The notes beneath the pieces are model-generated. The model was given only the letters and a program-made list of their open reading frames with translations. It had not been told where the DNA came from and searched no databases. 7,176 nucleotides of DNA from Thermodesulfovibrio sp. (GTDB taxonomy: Bacteria; Nitrospirota; Thermodesulfovibrionia; Thermodesulfovibrionales; JdFR-85), in contig JALUSH010000255.1 of assembly GCA_027016675.1 (NCBI GenBank), positions 1-7,176 on the forward strand. Reading direction: 5' to 3'. Of the stretch, positions 5,363 to 7,176 are shown one piece after another (position 1 is the stretch's first letter; each line of letters begins with the position of its first letter). The translations under genes were made by a program, and so were the position numbers.

Positions 5363-6061
5363 ATGAAAAGGATTATAATTTTCTTCCTGTTTTTGATACC
5401 CTTATTATTTTCACATACCTATGCAAAGGAGGTAAGCAAGATGGTTGAGAATATTCACTGGCTCGGGCATGATACCTTTAAGATTACTGGCAAGGATGTA
5501 ACAGTATTTACTGACCCTTTTAAATTAAAATCAACGGATAAGGCTGATATCATACTGATTACACATGAGCATTTTGATCATTGCTCACCTGATGATGTGG
5601 CAAAGATCCAGACAAAGGATACCATAATAGTGGCAACACCTGACTGTGCTGGAAAACTCTCTGGTAATATTAAATCAGTAAAGCCGGGCGATACCCTTGA
5701 GGTGAAGGGTGTCAGGATTGAGGCAGTGCCAGCCTATAACACAAACAAACAGTTCCACACAAAAGACCGCAACTGGGTAGGATATATATTCACAGTGGAC
5801 GGTAAAAGGATTTACATAGCAGGTGATACTGATTACATACCAGAGATGAAGACCTTCAGGGATATTGATGTTGCCCTTCTACCTGTAAGCGGCACCTATG
5901 TAATGACAGCCGAGGAGGCAGTACAGGCTGCACTTGATATAAAACCAAAGGTTGCCATACCAATGCATTATGGTTCAATTGTGGGTGACAGGTCAGATGC
6001 CGAGAGGTTTGCTGCTGCACTTAAGGGAAAGGTTGATGTGGTGATTCTGAATGAGGAATAA
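5363..6061 (+). CDS. Exported UlaG-like metallo-beta-lactamase-fold hydrolase
   Basis: 232-residue metal-dependent hydrolase of the UlaG-like beta-lactamase fold group; the substrate is unknown. Residues 1-21 look like a signal peptide: MKR, then a hydrophobic run IIIFFLFLIPLLF, and TYA before a likely signal peptidase I cut. The domain starts at MVENIHWLGHDTF (27-39). Metal-site motifs are THEHFDH (67-73, giving His68, His70, Asp72 and His73), His132, GDTD with Asp156, and MHYG with His202, so both zinc sites look intact. The ATG at 5363 has GAGGAG 5 nt upstream; a GTG two codons earlier overlaps that site and is less likely. Most relatives I know are cytoplasmic and begin near residue 27 here, where a second strong ribosome-binding site lies. 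The gene is 240 bp from pyk and may have its own promoter. Confidence 0.88.
   Translation: MKRIIIFFLFLIPLLFSHTYAKEVSKMVENIHWLGHDTFKITGKDVTVFTDPFKLKSTDKADIILITHEHFDHCSPDDVAKIQTKDTIIVATPDCAGKLSGNIKSVKPGDTLEVKGVRIEAVPAYNTNKQFHTKDRNWVGYIFTVDGKRIYIAGDTDYIPEMKTFRDIDVALLPVSGTYVMTAEEAVQAALDIKPKVAIPMHYGSIVGDRSDAERFAAALKGKVDVVILNEE
5425..5443 (+). promoter_or_regulatory. Strong internal ribosome-binding site and in-frame ATG of the hydrolase gene
   Basis: AAAGGAGG (5425-5432) lies 8 nt before an in-frame ATG (5441-5443). This start would give a 206-residue protein without the signal peptide, beginning MVENIHWLGH, which is the usual start of cytoplasmic relatives. The site overlaps the codons for the end of the signal peptide. 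Confidence 0.6.
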
Positions 6062-6074
6062 TGGTTCTGGAGCA

Positions 6075-6106
6075 CAAATCCAGCTATAACTTTATCGCTG
6101 GATTTG
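6075..6106 (+). repeat. 10-bp hairpin between the hydrolase and nth genes
   Basis: CAAATCCAGC (6075-6084) pairs perfectly with GCTGGATTTG (6097-6106) around a 12-nt loop. It ends 12 nt before the nth ATG. No T-run follows, so it does not look like an intrinsic terminator. It may act as an mRNA processing or stability element, or affect access to the weak nth ribosome-binding site. Confidence 0.75.
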
Positions 6107-6118
6107 GGTTGAGCATAT

Positions 6119-6748
6119 ATGAAGGCTGATGCAAGGAAGATAACAGAACTGTTACTGAAAGAATACCCCGAGCCTAAGATTGCCCTGAACTTCCACACCC
6201 CCCTTGAACTGCTTGTGGCTACCATTCTTTCTGCACAATGCACTGACAAGAGGGTTAATGAGGTTACAAAGGATCTTTTCAAAAAATACAAAACAGCAGA
6301 GGATTATGCCAGGGCAGACCTGAAGAGATTTGAAGAGGAGATCAAGCCCACTGGCTTTTACAAAAACAAGGCACGCCAGATAATAAACTGCTGCAAGGCA
6401 CTTGTAGAAAAACATGGCGGTAAGGTGCCCGACTCGCTGGAGGAATTGACAGAGCTGCCCGGTGTGGGCAGGAAAACAGCAAACGTTGTGCTTGGAAGTG
6501 CCTTTGGAAGGCCTGCCATTGCAGTGGACACCCATGTTCTGAGGGTTAGTAACAGGCTTGGACTGGTAGATTCAAAAAAACCTGAAGAGGTGGAATTTGA
6601 ACTTATGAGATTGATTCCAGAGAAATACTGGACACCTTTTACCCTCTCAATGATACTCCATGGCAGGTATGTCTGTAAGGCAAGAAAACCACTATGTGGG
6701 AGATGTGTACTTTATAATGAATGCCAGTGGCCTGAGAAAACAAAATAA
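6119..6748 (+). CDS. nth: Endonuclease III, DNA glycosylase/AP lyase
   Basis: 209-residue base-excision repair enzyme that removes oxidised pyrimidines and nicks the resulting abasic site; the E. coli protein is 211 residues. It has the NFHTPLELLVATILSAQ helix (24-40) and TDKRVNEVT (42-50). The helix-hairpin-helix LPGVGRKTANVV (113-124) contains the catalytic Lys119, and VDTH (136-139) contains the catalytic Asp137. The C-terminal iron-sulfur cluster ligands Cys186, Cys193, Cys196 and Cys202 have the exact C-x6-C-x2-C-x5-C spacing. All key residues of endonuclease III are present, which separates it from MutY and from OGG1-type glycosylases. The ATG matches the family start, but the Shine-Dalgarno sequence is weak. 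It begins 57 nt after the hydrolase and ends 17 nt before the small Rdx gene, so the three may be co-transcribed. Confidence 0.96.
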   Translation: MKADARKITELLLKEYPEPKIALNFHTPLELLVATILSAQCTDKRVNEVTKDLFKKYKTAEDYARADLKRFEEEIKPTGFYKNKARQIINCCKALVEKHGGKVPDSLEELTELPGVGRKTANVVLGSAFGRPAIAVDTHVLRVSNRLGLVDSKKPEEVEFELMRLIPEKYWTPFTLSMILHGRYVCKARKPLCGRCVLYNECQWPEKTK

Positions 6749-6765
6749 TACATAGATCGCTTATT

Positions 6766-6993
6766 ATGAGACTTACTATTGAATATTGTGAAACCTGTAA
6801 CTACAGACCAATTGCTGCAAGTCTGTTATTTATAGTAAAACAGGCATTTGATATAGATGTAACACTTGTTAGCTCGAAAGGACAGGTTTTTGATGTATAC
6901 CTTGATGATAATCTGATTTTTTCTAAAAAAGACACGGGAAGATTCCCCATGCATGATGAGATTATAGAAAAGATTAGAAAGATAAAAGAATAA
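6766..6993 (+). CDS. Rdx family (SelT/SelW/SelH-like) thioredoxin-fold protein, Cys form
   Basis: 75-residue small redox protein like bacterial homologues of selenoprotein W. It starts MRLTIEYCETCNYRP with Cys8-x2-Cys11. In selenium-containing relatives the second position is selenocysteine, and here it is TGT, plain cysteine. Other family signs are the amphipathic helix (about 14-28), a VSSKGQVFDVYLDD strand pair (35-48), and DTGRFP (56-61), which matches the conserved G-x-F-P turn before the last helix. Members are thought to act in thiol redox reactions, but bacterial substrates are not established. It begins 17 nt after nth with no Shine-Dalgarno sequence, so translation may be coupled to nth or inefficient. 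The length and motifs are complete. Confidence 0.85.
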   Translation: MRLTIEYCETCNYRPIAASLLFIVKQAFDIDVTLVSSKGQVFDVYLDDNLIFSKKDTGRFPMHDEIIEKIRKIKE

Positions 6994-7176
6994 ATATCCT
7001 TGACAATATACCTGCAGTTGATTAACAATAAAGATAGTACAAAAGATAATAAACAATAACTATAGAAGTAACGAGGTGTCGTCTGTTAGGATTTTCTAAG
7101 AATCTCGCTTCTCATCTCAATAGTAGATACTCTTCAATTGTGCTCTCTATATTTTATATCGTATACTCCGTAAAAA
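6994..7176. other. AT-rich stretch with no recognised gene
   Basis: Both strands are broken by frequent stops and no coding frame is convincing. A consensus -35 box TTGACA (7000-7005) is followed 17 nt later by a poor -10 (TAACAA, 7023-7028). TATAGA occurs at 7061-7066. A rightward promoter for a gene beyond the window is possible but not demonstrated. No T-rich terminator hairpin follows the Rdx gene. Confidence 0.4.

Noticed and set aside
7071..7176. Possible gene remnant or small ORF at the right edge
   Set aside because: Only very short frames with stops on both strands; no motif or ribosome-binding site convincing enough to call.

Overview
This window looks like chromosomal DNA from a free-living, probably anaerobic Gram-negative bacterium. 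The clues are a periplasmic DsbC/DsbG-type disulfide protein with a cytochrome-like Cys-x-x-Cys-His motif, a CooT-family nickel protein, a DUF3842 protein, de novo NAD synthesis through NadB, and fairly AT-rich coding DNA. This mix is typical of Nitrospirota (Thermodesulfovibrio relatives) and some former deltaproteobacteria. That placement is inference, and no rRNA or other marker gene is present to settle it.

Left arm (positions 1-1989, minus strand): a compact four-gene run read right to left. It encodes a DUF3842 protein, a small CooT-like nickel-binding protein, an exported DsbC/DsbG-like thiol-disulfide protein, and the N-terminal third of a NOL1/NOP2/Sun (RsmB/RsmF-like) RNA m5C methyltransferase that runs off the window edge. 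The stop of cooT and the start of the dsb gene overlap as TAATG, and the methyltransferase starts 6 nt after the dsb stop, so the run is very likely one operon.

Centre (1990-5122): a 132-bp divergent intergenic region carries candidate promoters for both directions. Each lies so close to its start codon that both mRNAs may be leaderless. On the plus strand nadB (L-aspartate oxidase) is followed by a pyruvate kinase gene with another 1-nt TAATG overlap. The pyruvate kinase frame is broken once, in the active-site region, by what looks like a single missing base. Restoring it gives a full-length enzyme of about 477 residues.

Right arm (5123-7176): a 240-bp spacer holds a perfect 13-bp inverted repeat around an extended -10 promoter. 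It is followed by an exported UlaG-like metallo-beta-lactamase-fold hydrolase with an unusually strong second ribosome-binding site just after its signal peptide. Then come endonuclease III (nth), preceded by a 10-bp hairpin, and a small selenoprotein-W-like (Rdx) protein in its cysteine form. The last 183 bases are AT-rich and show no gene.

Most genes are core metabolism or repair. I see no phage, insertion sequence, CRISPR array or tRNA/rRNA. The observations most worth following up are the split pyruvate kinase, the dual start of the hydrolase, the CxxCH motif on the disulfide protein, and its operon link to CooT and DUF3842.
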